A program made the position numbers and the translations under genes. DNA of 34,365 bases, from NCBI GenBank assembly GCA_964444825.1, contig CAYUIS010000046.1, positions 1-34,365 of the forward strand, in the 5' to 3' direction. This DNA is from CAYUIS01 sp964444825. GTDB taxonomy: Bacteria > Chloroflexota > Anaerolineae > B4-G1. The notes under the pieces are model-generated. The model did not search any database. It was not told the origin of the DNA and saw nothing but the letters and a program-made list of their open reading frames with translations. Below are positions 25,819 to 33,478 of the stretch, one piece after another (position 1 is the first letter of the stretch; each line of letters opens with the position of its first letter).

Positions 25819-25846
25819 TTGACAATCCCCGATTAGGTGTTATAGT
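25819..25846 (+). promoter_or_regulatory. Promoter of perR transcript
   Basis: TTGACA (25819-25824) and TATAGT (25841-25846) are separated by 16 bases. Transcription would start near 25853, running into a Fur/PerR-like box, and would read through the catalase remnant into perR. Confidence 0.65.
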
Positions 25847-25853
25847 TCTTTTT

Positions 25854-25868
25854 AGATAATGATTATTA
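25854..25868. promoter_or_regulatory. PerR/Fur-type operator
   Basis: AGATAATGATTATTA fits the 7-1-7 PerR consensus TTATAATnATTATAA at 11 of 14 informative positions, and also resembles the start of a Fur box (GATAATGAT). It lies at the expected transcription start of perR, predicting autoregulation. Confidence 0.6.
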
Positions 25869-25874
25869 ATTACG

Positions 25875-26048
25875 TTCGGAAAAGAAACCACCGTGTTCGG
25901 TCGATTTTCCACTGTGGCAGGCGAAAAAGGTTCCGCCGATACGGTGCGCGACGTGCGGGGCTTTGCCCTCAAGTTCTACACTGGAGTCGGCAGCCTCAAG
26001 AAAGTGCCCCGGAGGATCCAGGAAACGATGGCGGGACACTTTTTCCTG
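25875..26048 (+). pseudogene. Catalase remnant in the perR leader
   Basis: In one frame the bases 25875-25982 encode FGKETTVFGRFSTVAG followed by EKGSADTVRDVRGFALKFYT, which matches the very conserved haem-catalase block around RFSTVAGERGSADTVRD. The same frame then continues (25995-26048) as LKKVPRRIQETMAGHFFLED, resembling the C-terminal tail of clade-3-type catalases. The N-terminal part, the intervening 350 or so residues and any start codon are missing. This looks like a catalase gene with a large internal deletion, lying where a PerR-controlled catalase often sits. The tail assignment is from memory and less certain than the first block. Confidence 0.7.
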
Positions 26049-26059
26049 GAGGACAGACA

Positions 26060-26503
26060 TTGCCAGATCCGGAGACTCGATTAGAAGAACTCATCACCAG
26101 ACTGCGGGAACGGGACCACCGTCTCACGCCGCAGCGCCTGGCCGTGCTCAAGGTCCTGGCCGCCAGCGACGGACACCCCAGCGTGGAGCAGGTCTATGAG
26201 CGCATCAAGCCCGACTTCCCTATGACCAGCCTGGCCACGGTCTACAAGACGGTTACGCTGCTCAAAGAGATGGACGAGGTGTTGGAGCTGGGGTTCAATG
26301 GTGGCAGCAACAGGTATGATGGCAACAAGCCGTATCCTCATCCCCATCTGGTCTGCACCAAATGTGGCGCGATTGAGGATCTGGAGGTGGATGCGCTGAA
26401 TGGAATCCCTCGCCAGGTGGCTCAAGACACCGGCTACCGGATCGTGAGCCACCGACTCAATTTCTTTGGCATCTGCCCCAAGTGTCAGGCCGAGGGCGCC
26501 TAA
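26060..26503 (+). CDS. perR: Peroxide-responsive Fur-family repressor PerR
   Basis: A 147-residue metal-dependent repressor of the Fur family. The winged HTH lies at about 20-75 (MTSLATVYKTVTLL). The structural zinc site is C99/C102 and C139/C142. The regulatory metal site matches PerR: H39, D87 (NRYD), H94 and H96 (HPHLVC), and D107 (AIEDL). The aspartates at the D85 and D104 equivalents favour PerR over Fur. The start is a TTG at 26060 with GGAGG seven bases upstream; the frame is open further 5', but that part overlaps the catalase remnant and does not look like Fur. It probably senses peroxide through metal-catalysed oxidation of the regulatory histidines. A matching operator lies at 25854-25868. 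Confidence 0.9.
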   Translation: MPDPETRLEELITRLRERDHRLTPQRLAVLKVLAASDGHPSVEQVYERIKPDFPMTSLATVYKTVTLLKEMDEVLELGFNGGSNRYDGNKPYPHPHLVCTKCGAIEDLEVDALNGIPRQVAQDTGYRIVSHRLNFFGICPKCQAEGA

Positions 26504-26531
26504 GGGCGCTCGCGGTTTGGGAGTTTCCCGT

Positions 26532-27467
26532 CTATTTGGCTGGGACCTGAAGCAGATACTGGTTGAAGAATCCGACAATACGCTTTCGGTATTCCTCTGG
26601 CTGGGCCTGTGGGAGTCCATTGTGGCTGGCGTTGGGTATCACGTAGAGTTCCTTGGGTTCACCGGCCGCTGCGTACAGATGACGGGCGTCCTTTACGGGG
26701 ATCAGCGCGTCCAGTTCGCCGTGCACGATGAGCACGGCACGAGGGCTAATCGCTTCGATTTCGTCCAGGGGCGACACCTGGCTGATGTCTACACCGGCTT
26801 CCCGTTCGCCAAACCACACTACCAGGGGGGCGAAGGGGAAAGGAGGCAGGCCGGTGAGGGCTTTGAAGCTATCGGAGATGTTATCCTCGACACTGGTGAA
26901 TGTACTCTCGGCGATCACGGCCACGATCTCTGGGTAGCGCGCGGCCGCCAGGATAGCGGTGGCCCCTCCCATAGAGTGGCCCAGCAGTCCGACCCGCTGT
27001 GGATCGTTCTCCGGCTGAGCCAGCACAAAGGCCAGTGCGCCTCCCACGTCGAGCACCTCCAGGTATCCCATGGTGGTCAGGTTGCCCTCGCTGCTGCCGC
27101 TGTTGCGCAGATCGATGAGCAGTGCGCCGTATCCATCCTCGACGAGCATTGCGGCATCGTCGAGCAGTTGGGCGCGGTTTCCGCCCAGACCGTGTACCAG
27201 GATTACCGTGGCACCATTTCGCGCGGGCACGAGCCATGCCGAGAGCGTCAGGCCATCTTGTGACTGGAAATCGACTTCCCGCCATTGGGCGATCCCGACA
27301 TCGTCTGGCGTCCGATGGGGGGTAGAGCGACCCGGATGCACCAGCCACATAGCGCGTTGGTGGGCCAACCGGATGCTCAAGGCCGCAAAGGTTACCAGTA
27401 GCACGGTCAGCCCGAACAGGAAGAGGTTGCGCCAGTAGCCTGGAGGGCGGCGGCGTGTGGTGCGCAT
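26532..27467 (-). CDS. Membrane-anchored alpha/beta hydrolase
   Basis: A 311-residue serine hydrolase of the alpha/beta fold with an N-terminal membrane segment (about 12-35) after a basic start (RTTRRRPPGYWRN). The oxyanion strand is VILVHGLGGNRAQ, the nucleophile elbow GHSMGGATA, the acid probably in HGELDALIP, and the histidine in NASHNGLP. The core resembles the BAAT/dienelactone-hydrolase-like uncharacterised hydrolases (often annotated alpha/beta hydrolase or YqkD-like). The substrate is unknown. I prefer ATG 27467 (GGAG nine bases upstream) over ATG 27482, whose SD would be only three bases away. It is convergent with perR, with 28 bases between the stops. Confidence 0.88.
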   Translation of the reverse strand: MRTTRRRPPGYWRNLFLFGLTVLLVTFAALSIRLAHQRAMWLVHPGRSTPHRTPDDVGIAQWREVDFQSQDGLTLSAWLVPARNGATVILVHGLGGNRAQLLDDAAMLVEDGYGALLIDLRNSGSSEGNLTTMGYLEVLDVGGALAFVLAQPENDPQRVGLLGHSMGGATAILAAARYPEIVAVIAESTFTSVEDNISDSFKALTGLPPFPFAPLVVWFGEREAGVDISQVSPLDEIEAISPRAVLIVHGELDALIPVKDARHLYAAAGEPKELYVIPNASHNGLPQAQPEEYRKRIVGFFNQYLLQVPAK

Positions 27468-27539
27468 CTGTATCAACTCCATAGTTCCTATGGTCCGACG
27501 ATCATTGTAAACATATTCCAGCTAGGCGCAAGCATAGGT

Positions 27540-27624
27540 CTTGTTCGTCAATAGCTTCGCACTTTGACGCGAAGAACAAGCGTAAGATCGCTGCAAGAAC
27601 ACAAAGTTGTTCTTGAGCAAGTGC
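27540..27624. repeat. About 85-bp repeat with inverted ends, copy 1
   Basis: This copy begins CTTGTTCGTCAATAGCTT, contains ACTTTGACGCGAAG and GATCGCTGCAAGAA, and ends AGTTGTTCTTGAGCAAGTGC. Copy 2 at 33342-33424 is the same element with about a dozen differences, in the same orientation. The ends are imperfect inverted repeats of about 20 bases. Here an inner stem CTTCGC/GCGAAG is also intact. It lies between the hydrolase and fabF and encodes nothing obvious. Confidence 0.88.
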
Positions 27625-27718
27625 ATAGGCGGCCTGCGCTCTAAATGTGGCATTGTGTGTCGTTTGGCTTCCAATGTTTTTTGGCCTTCGGGACTCTACT
27701 CGTGCTTGGAGGTGCGTC

Positions 27719-28963
27719 TTGAGAAAGCGTGTTGTTGTCACAGGTCTCGGGGTGGTTACTCCGGTGGGAAACGACGTGCCGACGATGTGGGAGGCGCTGC
27801 TTGCTGGGCGCAGTGGTGTCGATCACATCACCAGGTTCGACGTCTCCGACCTGGATGTTCGTATTGCGGCGGAGGTCAAGGGTTTTGACGCGGAGGCCCT
27901 CTTTGGTCGTCGCATTGCGCGTCGCAACGACCGCTTTGCGCTGTTTGCATTGGAGGCTGCCCGCCAGGCCATCGCCGATGCCGGCCTGACGTTCGACAAA
28001 GAACTGGGGCAATCGACCGGTGTGATCATTGGGACCTCTATTGGCGGCATCGCCACACTGCTGGCGAACTATGATGTGCTCCAAACCTCGGGGCCCCGTC
28101 GCGTGAGTCCCTTTATGGCGCCGATGATGATGCCCAACGCAGCCTCGGCTGCTGTCGCCATCGTTCACGGTTTGCGGGGCGCCAATCTATGCGTGGCTTC
28201 AGCCTGCGCGACCGGTTCTCACGCCGTTGGAGAGGCAGCGGAGGTGATCCGGCGAGGGGATGCGGTGGTGATGCTCTGCGGAGGCAGTGATGCGGCCCTC
28301 GCTCCTCTGGCCCTCGCCAGCTTGGGGAACATGGGAGCGCTATCCACCCGAAACGATGATCCCACGCGAGCTTCCCGGCCCTTTGATGCCAAGCGAGATG
28401 GCTTTGTTGTGGGGGAGGGAGCGGGTGTGATGGTGCTCGAAGGACTTGAGCACGCACAGAGGAGGGGAGCCCGGATCTATGCGGAGCTGGCGGGGTATGG
28501 AGCCTCTGCCGACGCGTTTCATATCACCGCTCCTGATGAGCAAGGAGAGGGGGCAGTGGAGGCGATGCGGGCGGCCCTGGAGGACGCTGGACTCCGGCCC
28601 GAGAGTGTGGACTATATCAACGCCCACGGCACCAGTACGCCCCTCAACGATCCTGTCGAGACCCATGCTATCCGCACCCTGTTTGGATCACACGCCGATC
28701 GACTGGCTGTCAGCTCCACCAAGTCTATGGTCGGTCACCTGTTTGGGGCGGCCGGCGCGGTTGAAGCCGTTGCCTGTGTCAAGAGCCTGGAGACCGGCTG
28801 GGTTCATCCGACGGTCAATTATGAGTACCCTGACCCGACATGTGATCTGGACTATGTTCCCAATACGGCGCGGCACATGGAGCCTGAGGTCGTTCTATCC
28901 AACTCGTTTGGCTTCGGCGGACATAATGGTTGTCTCGTCTTCCGTCGTTGGCGCGGCAGGTGA
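27719..28963 (+). CDS. fabF: 3-oxoacyl-ACP synthase II (FabF)
   Basis: The condensing enzyme of fatty-acid elongation, joining malonyl-ACP to acyl-ACP in the cytoplasm. Its 414 residues are the normal length. The catalytic triad is C163 in SACATGSHA, H303 in NAHGTSTPLND and H340 in KSMVGHLFGAAG; the C-terminal loop is NSFGFGGHN. The start is a TTG at 27719, chosen because GGAGG lies six bases upstream and MRKRVVVTGLGVVTPVG is the standard family opening. No acpP, fabD or fabG is adjacent. The gene follows repeat copy 1 and is followed by the SRPBCC gene at 87 bases. Confidence 0.97.
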   Translation: MRKRVVVTGLGVVTPVGNDVPTMWEALLAGRSGVDHITRFDVSDLDVRIAAEVKGFDAEALFGRRIARRNDRFALFALEAARQAIADAGLTFDKELGQSTGVIIGTSIGGIATLLANYDVLQTSGPRRVSPFMAPMMMPNAASAAVAIVHGLRGANLCVASACATGSHAVGEAAEVIRRGDAVVMLCGGSDAALAPLALASLGNMGALSTRNDDPTRASRPFDAKRDGFVVGEGAGVMVLEGLEHAQRRGARIYAELAGYGASADAFHITAPDEQGEGAVEAMRAALEDAGLRPESVDYINAHGTSTPLNDPVETHAIRTLFGSHADRLAVSSTKSMVGHLFGAAGAVEAVACVKSLETGWVHPTVNYEYPDPTCDLDYVPNTARHMEPEVVLSNSFGFGGHNGCLVFRRWRGR

Positions 28964-28975
28964 GCGGCCGTATTG

Positions 28976-29005
28976 CTGGCATAGGGACGTGCTTCGTAGT
29001 ATAAT
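28976..29005 (+). promoter_or_regulatory. Promoter of the SRPBCC gene
   Basis: A perfect TATAAT lies at 29000-29005, with CTGGCA (28976-28981) 18 bases upstream. It is 46 bases before the start codon, in the gap after fabF. Confidence 0.55.
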
Positions 29006-29050
29006 GGTCGTGCTGCCGTGGGCTCAGCCACAGCCGGGAGAAGGAACAAT

Positions 29051-29509
29051 ATGCCTCGTATCGAAGAATCGATCCAAATCGCGGCTCCGCCAACCACCGT
29101 TTTCAAGATCTGCCACGATCTTGCCCGCTGGGCAGAATGGGATGAGCGTGTGGTTGGGGTAAAGTTGCTCTCGCCAAAGCCAGTGCGTCGGGGGACGTTG
29201 GTGAGCGTCGACGCCGGTCGTTCGGGCAGATTCCTCTATAGCTGGGATGCGGAATACGTCGATTTTCAGTTCCCTCAGGACCTGACCCTCCGGGTGGTGG
29301 ATGCCGCGCCCAGCAGTCCGTTTAATGCTGGCACCGAGAAGTGGCAGTGTACTGCGGCAGGCGGCGGCACTCGATTCACCCTCACCTGGGACTATCAGCC
29401 ACGCAACGTCGTCGCTCGTATTCTGGATGCGTTGGGTCGGCGCGGCGCCACACGTCGCGCAATCCAGCACAGCCTGGCCAACCTAAAGACGCTGGCAGAG
29501 GCTGGATAG
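29051..29509 (+). CDS. SRPBCC (START/polyketide cyclase-like) family protein
   Basis: A 152-residue single-domain protein of the SRPBCC fold, which forms a hydrophobic pocket for lipids or polyketides. The opening RIEESIQIAAPPTTVFKICH and DLARWAEWDERV is typical of the polyketide cyclase 2/coenzyme Q-binding group; a later strand is GGGTRFTLTWDYQP and a C-terminal helix (ATRRAIQHSLANLKTLAEA) closes the domain. ATG 29051 has GGAGAAGGA just upstream. It is near fabF but has its own promoter, so a lipid-related role is only suggestive. Its stop is convergent with the M32 peptidase 30 bases away. Confidence 0.85.
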   Translation: MPRIEESIQIAAPPTTVFKICHDLARWAEWDERVVGVKLLSPKPVRRGTLVSVDAGRSGRFLYSWDAEYVDFQFPQDLTLRVVDAAPSSPFNAGTEKWQCTAAGGGTRFTLTWDYQPRNVVARILDALGRRGATRRAIQHSLANLKTLAEAG

Positions 29510-29539
29510 GCGCTTTCTTCCATCCATATGGAGGAATCA

Positions 29540-31045
29540 CTACAGGCCGTAGATTGCGGTGTACTTTTCCCTCAAGTAGTTGAGGAAGGGGGTTGCGCTC
29601 ATCTCAGTGCCGGCTACGCGTCTCACCAGTTCGGCCGGCGTGAACTTTTTGCCGTGGCTATGGATGTTTGTGCGTAGCCACTCCCGCAACGGGCGCAATT
29701 GACCCTGGGCTATTTGCTCTGTCAGGTCGGGGATATCCTTCAGGGCCTGGCTGTAGAACTGCACCGAGAGCAGGTTGCCGAGGGCGTAGGTAGGAAAGTA
29801 GCCAAAGTATCCCTCGGCCCAGTGGACGTCCTGCAACACGCCCTGGGCATCATTGGGCGGCGTGACGCCCATGTATTCCTTCATCTTTGCATTCCAGGCC
29901 TCTGGAAGATCGATCACCATCAGCCTGCCCTCCAACAGCTCCTGCTCCAGTTCAAAGCGTAAAAAGATGTGCAGGTTGTAGGTCACTTCGTCTGCTTCGA
30001 CGCGGATGAGGGATGGCTCGACCTTGTTGATGGCCCGGTAGAATGTGTCCAGGTCTATCCAACCCAACTGGGGGGGGAAGAACTCGCGCAGCTTGGGGAA
30101 GTAGTGTGTCCAAAAGGCACGACTGCGGCCAGCGATATTCTCCCAGAGGCGCGACTGGGATTCGTGGATGGCAAAGGACGCGGCGTCGAACAGGGGGGTG
30201 CGGCTGATCTCGATGCGCATTCCTTGCTCGTAGAGGGCGTGTCCACCTTCGTGAATGGTACCGAATAGACCAGCCTGGAAGCGACTGGCCAGGATACGGG
30301 TCGTAATGCGCACGTCGTGAGGTGAAAAACCCGTGGTAAAGGGATGGACGGAACGATCCTGCCGCCCATACTGAAAGTCAAAGCCCATATCCCGCAATAC
30401 CAAGACGCCAAAGTCCCATTGGGCTTGGTCCTGGAATTCTTGTCTGAACACGGCATCGTCCACGGGCCGTCCGTTGCTGGTGATGGCCTGAACGAGAGGA
30501 ATCAGGCCTGCTTTCATCTCGTCGAACACGGCCGCGACCTGTGCTGTCTTCATCTGCGGCTCATATCGGTCCAAAAGGGCGTCGTAGAGGCAATCCTCGT
30601 AACCTAGTGCCTCGGCATACTCGATGGCGAGTTCGACCACGTGCTCCAGGTGAGGGAAAAAGTGGGCAAAGCTTGACTCGGCGCGTGCTTGCACCCAAGC
30701 ATCAAACGCCAAGGCGGCGGCACGGGTCCGTCTGGTCACAAGCGATTCAGGGACACGCCACAGCTTGTCGTATTCCCGCTGGGCAACGCGCACCAGGCTG
30801 GCGTCGTCGTTATCATAGGGCAGGTCGGCGGTCTCGGTAGCGGCGCCTTCGAGAAGCTCGCCGGTTTCATCGGCTACGAAAAGGGAATGGGCCAGGGTCT
30901 CTACCGTCGCCAGATGATGGGCGCGAGTCTCGCTGCCGCCGGGAGGCATGTTGACCTGCTGATCCCATGCCAGAACGGAGGCAGTCGTGTCGAGATCAGC
31001 CACCTGGGCCAAACGCTCCTTCAGTCGCTCAAGACTGGTGCTCAT
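29540..31045 (-). CDS. M32 metallocarboxypeptidase (Taq type)
   Basis: A 501-residue zinc carboxypeptidase of family M32, which removes C-terminal residues from peptides in the cytoplasm. The zinc motif is H265-E266-GG-H269 (GTIHEGGHALYEQG), with the third ligand expected in FAIHESQSRLWEN (E295). Other family blocks are LAWDQQVNMPPGG, VHPFTTGFSPHDVRITTR, YNLHIFLRFELEQ and GYFPTYALGNLLSVQFY. The length matches the family exactly. ATG 31045 has GGAGAAGGAGG just upstream. It has its own promoter and is not visibly part of an operon. Confidence 0.97.
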   Translation of the reverse strand: MSTSLERLKERLAQVADLDTTASVLAWDQQVNMPPGGSETRAHHLATVETLAHSLFVADETGELLEGAATETADLPYDNDDASLVRVAQREYDKLWRVPESLVTRRTRAAALAFDAWVQARAESSFAHFFPHLEHVVELAIEYAEALGYEDCLYDALLDRYEPQMKTAQVAAVFDEMKAGLIPLVQAITSNGRPVDDAVFRQEFQDQAQWDFGVLVLRDMGFDFQYGRQDRSVHPFTTGFSPHDVRITTRILASRFQAGLFGTIHEGGHALYEQGMRIEISRTPLFDAASFAIHESQSRLWENIAGRSRAFWTHYFPKLREFFPPQLGWIDLDTFYRAINKVEPSLIRVEADEVTYNLHIFLRFELEQELLEGRLMVIDLPEAWNAKMKEYMGVTPPNDAQGVLQDVHWAEGYFGYFPTYALGNLLSVQFYSQALKDIPDLTEQIAQGQLRPLREWLRTNIHSHGKKFTPAELVRRVAGTEMSATPFLNYLREKYTAIYGL

Positions 31046-31139
31046 GGTTCCTCCTTCTCCCTCTCATGTGCCTGATGATCTCGCCCGCGGTTCTTTTTTG
31101 CAGGCAGCCAGTGGCGGGTAGAGTCAGCTCATATGCGAC

Positions 31140-31168
31140 ATTTTACTGCAATACGCGAGGGTGTGCAA
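31140..31168 (-). promoter_or_regulatory. Possible promoter of the M32 peptidase gene
   Basis: On the minus strand TTGCAC (31163-31168) and TAAAAT (31140-31145) are 17 bases apart, 95 bases before the start codon. The -10 is good; the -35 is partial. Confidence 0.45.
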
Positions 31169-31171
31169 CTT

Positions 31172-31711
31172 TCAAGCCGAATCCCCTGATCCTTTAGCGT
31201 CGAACCACGTCTGATCCGCCAGAACAACCGAGGTCTCGACCTGCCGTCCGGGGATCGACCAATAGGTTGTTAGCAGCCGGTCCTTTTGCGCTGGGGACAC
31301 CAATCGGAAGCCGTGTTTCTCGTAGAAGCGAATCGCCCAGACAGCAGCCTTCCACGTGCCGACGAGGGTGGGGCGCGTGGTCTGTGCCTTCAAAGCGATC
31401 AGTAGTTGTCCCCCAATGCCGCAATGCTGCCTCTCGGTGCGCACGTACGCGTGTCTGATGAGCGTCACGTCCTGAACGTGCTGGATGCCCATCACGCCGG
31501 TGAGTGTGCCCTCCTCCTCATATCCCCAGAACACGACATCGTCGTTGATTTCGTGTTCGAGTTTCTCCTTTGTCATATAGGGCTCGTGCCATCGGTCAGC
31601 CGGGATGACGCCCTTGTATGCTTGAGCGGCATCGTTGATGATTTCCCAGATGGCCTCGAAATCTGCCGCGTCACGCGTATCACATTGACGAATGGCTGTC
31701 CTGTTCTCCAA
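31172..31711 (-). CDS. GNAT family N-acetyltransferase
   Basis: A 179-residue complete GNAT protein. The acetyl-CoA-binding motif is VRTERQHCGIGGQLLIAL (consensus R/Q-x-x-G-x-G/A), followed by the C-terminal IRFYEKHGFRLVSPAQKDRLL. The substrate-side part is DAADFEAIWEIINDAAQAYKG with DRWHEPYM. It probably acetylates a small amine; the substrate is unknown. ATG 31711 has AAGGGA seven bases upstream. It lies upstream of the M32 gene on the same strand, but that gene has its own promoter. A structured inverted repeat covers its upstream region. Confidence 0.92.
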   Translation of the reverse strand: MENRTAIRQCDTRDAADFEAIWEIINDAAQAYKGVIPADRWHEPYMTKEKLEHEINDDVVFWGYEEEGTLTGVMGIQHVQDVTLIRHAYVRTERQHCGIGGQLLIALKAQTTRPTLVGTWKAAVWAIRFYEKHGFRLVSPAQKDRLLTTYWSIPGRQVETSVVLADQTWFDAKGSGDSA

Positions 31712-31734
31712 TGTGTTGTCCCTTCTAGCTACCG

Positions 31735-31866
31735 GACACTTCTCACAAGAAGGTCAGAAACCAGGTTTTTTCGCCGGGAAGAGCGGTGGTTATGGGTAGC
31801 GAACCACTCCCTAGCTATCAGTTCGTTTGGATAGGCGCAGAAAAACCTGGTTTCTCTGAAAGTGTC
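31735..31866. repeat. Structured inverted repeat between GNAT and trmFO
   Basis: A perfect 15-base arm AGAAACCAGGTTTTT (31756-31770) pairs with AAAAACCTGGTTTCT (31841-31855). Outside them GACACTT (31735-31741) pairs with AAGTGTC (31860-31866). Inside, GTGGTT (31786-31791) pairs with AACCAC (31802-31807). The 132-base element has no coding capacity and sits between two divergent genes, so it may be a small mobile repeat or a cruciform. Confidence 0.72.
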
Positions 31867-31955
31867 AGGTGGCTGGCTCACAGGTTTGTCTGACGTTCCT
31901 GATTATACTCCGTTCCATCGTTCTGCCAATTGATGCAAGTTCCCCGCTTTTGTGA

Positions 31956-31961
31956 TAGAAT
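31956..31961 (+). promoter_or_regulatory. Extended -10 element of trmFO
   Basis: TGATAGAAT fits an extended -10 (TG-n-TAGAAT), 35 bases before the TTG start. No clear -35 is seen at the best spacing. Confidence 0.4.
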
Positions 31962-31995
31962 AGGCCGCGCCAGGATTTGCCGTTGGAGCTGGAAT

Positions 31996-33339
31996 TTGGA
32001 GACTGGGGAACCGATCACCATCACCGTCGTAGGCGGAGGACTAGCGGGAAGCGAGGCTGCCTGGCAGGTGGCCGAGCGGGGCGTGCCGGTCCGGCTGCAC
32101 GAGATGCGTCCCCACAGTATGACGCCGGTCCACGTCACTGACCGCCTGGCCGAGCTGGTGTGTTCAAACAGCCTGGGATCCGATCTCCCTGATCGGGCGG
32201 CGGGACTGCTAAAGACCGAGCTAAGGTCCCTGGGCTCGCTGGTGCTGGCTTGCGCTGACGAGACGCGCGTGCCAGCAGGCGGCGCATTAGCAGTGGACCG
32301 TGACCTGTTCGCTGCCGAGGTCACCCGACGTGTTGAGGGACATCCACGCATCAGCCTGGTGCGCGAGGAGGTAACGGCGATACCGGATGGACCAACCGTC
32401 ATCGCCACTGGTCCCCTTACCTCAGATCGCCTGGCAGCAGACATCGCCGCGCTGACTGGTCAGGAGCACCTTTATTTTTACGACGCACTGGCGCCGATCG
32501 TAAGCGTCGACTCAGTCGACATGTCGGTGGCGTTTCGGGCTTCTCGTTATGGGAAGGGAGATGCCGACTATATCAACTGCCCGATGACGGAGGAGGAGTA
32601 TGACCGCTTTGTGGTGGCGTTGATGGCGGCAGAACGTGCTCCGTTGCGCGATTTTGAGCAGGAGGTTGGCCCCGAAGAAGCGGACCGCTATTTCGAGGGC
32701 TGCCTGGCGGTGGAGGTTATGGCGGGCCGAGGGCGGGACACTCTGGCCTTTGGCCCGCTCCGTCCGGTAGGGCTGACCGATCCACGCACGGGGAAACGGC
32801 CCTTTGCCGTGGTTCAGTTGCGGCAGGATAATCTAGCCGGAACGCTGTACAACCTGGTTGGCTTTCAGACCAATCTGCGCTACGGCGAACAGGAGCGAGT
32901 GTTTCGCCTTATCCCGGGGCTGGCGCAGGCAGAATTCGTGCGCTTTGGACAGATGCATCGAAACACGTTTATCAACGGGCCGCTATTGCTCGAGCCGACG
33001 ATGGCATTCCGCTGGCGGACCGGGCTCTTTTTCGCCGGGCAGATCACTGGAATTGAGGGGTATGTGGGCAGCGTCGGCAGCGGATGGATCGCGGGCGTCA
33101 ACGCGGTTCGCCTGGTGCGCAGGCAGGAACCCCTGATCCTGCCCCGAACGACGATGCTGGGGGCGTTGAGCCACTATGTCAGCCGCGCTGACCCGGAGGG
33201 ATTCCAGCCAATGAAGGCCAACTTTGGCTTGATGCCGCCGCTCGAACCAAGGGTGCGGAACAAGCGCAAGCGATACCAGGCCTATGCGGCGCGAGCGATG
33301 GAGGCTCTCGAGGTTCAGATGTCAAGCCTCAAGCCTTAG
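31996..33339 (+). CDS. trmFO: Folate/FAD-dependent tRNA U54 methyltransferase TrmFO
   Basis: Forms ribothymidine at position 54 of tRNA using methylene-tetrahydrofolate and FAD. At 447 residues it is normal length. The FAD-binding Rossmann motif is VVGGGLAGSEAAWQ at about 11-24; ELVCSNSLGSDLPDRAAGLLKTE includes the conserved Cys near C56, and FEGCLAVEVMAGRGRDTLAFGP the second conserved Cys. ADYINCPMTEEEY and QITGIEGYVGSVGSGWIAG are also diagnostic. The start is a TTG at 31996, with GGAG seven bases upstream; the open frame further 5' would add a non-homologous extension. No topA or xerC neighbour, often seen with trmFO, is adjacent. Confidence 0.96.
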   Translation: METGEPITITVVGGGLAGSEAAWQVAERGVPVRLHEMRPHSMTPVHVTDRLAELVCSNSLGSDLPDRAAGLLKTELRSLGSLVLACADETRVPAGGALAVDRDLFAAEVTRRVEGHPRISLVREEVTAIPDGPTVIATGPLTSDRLAADIAALTGQEHLYFYDALAPIVSVDSVDMSVAFRASRYGKGDADYINCPMTEEEYDRFVVALMAAERAPLRDFEQEVGPEEADRYFEGCLAVEVMAGRGRDTLAFGPLRPVGLTDPRTGKRPFAVVQLRQDNLAGTLYNLVGFQTNLRYGEQERVFRLIPGLAQAEFVRFGQMHRNTFINGPLLLEPTMAFRWRTGLFFAGQITGIEGYVGSVGSGWIAGVNAVRLVRRQEPLILPRTTMLGALSHYVSRADPEGFQPMKANFGLMPPLEPRVRNKRKRYQAYAARAMEALEVQMSSLKP

Positions 33340-33341
33340 TA

Positions 33342-33424
33342 CTTGTTCATCAATAACTTTCCACTTTGACGCGAAGACCAAGCGTAGGATCGCTGCAAGA
33401 ATAAAGTTGTTCTTGAACAAGTGC
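33342..33424. repeat. About 85-bp repeat with inverted ends, copy 2
   Basis: Same element and orientation as 27540-27624. It begins CTTGTTCATCAATAACTTT and ends AGTTGTTCTTGAACAAGTGC; the ends pair as ACTTGTTCA/TGAACAAGT plus AACTTT/AAAGTT with a mismatched centre. It lies three bases after the trmFO stop and 55 before the peptidase start. Confidence 0.88.
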
Positions 33425-33478
33425 TCAGATCGGGAAACGCCCTTTGCGCAATCATTCACAGTTGGAGGAGGCGTAGCT

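Noticed and set aside
29521..29535. TCCATATGGA palindrome between the convergent SRPBCC and M32 genes.
   Set aside because: Too short and without a T-run; a terminator cannot be supported.
32371..32393. GGTAACGGCGATACC, resembling the LacI operator arms, inside trmFO.
   Set aside because: It lies within a conserved coding region, lacks the central CG spacing, and is likely coincidence.
31878..32444. Minus-strand open frame of 188 codons opposite the start of trmFO.
   Set aside because: Ser/Arg-rich translation with no domain features, antisense to a well-recognised gene.
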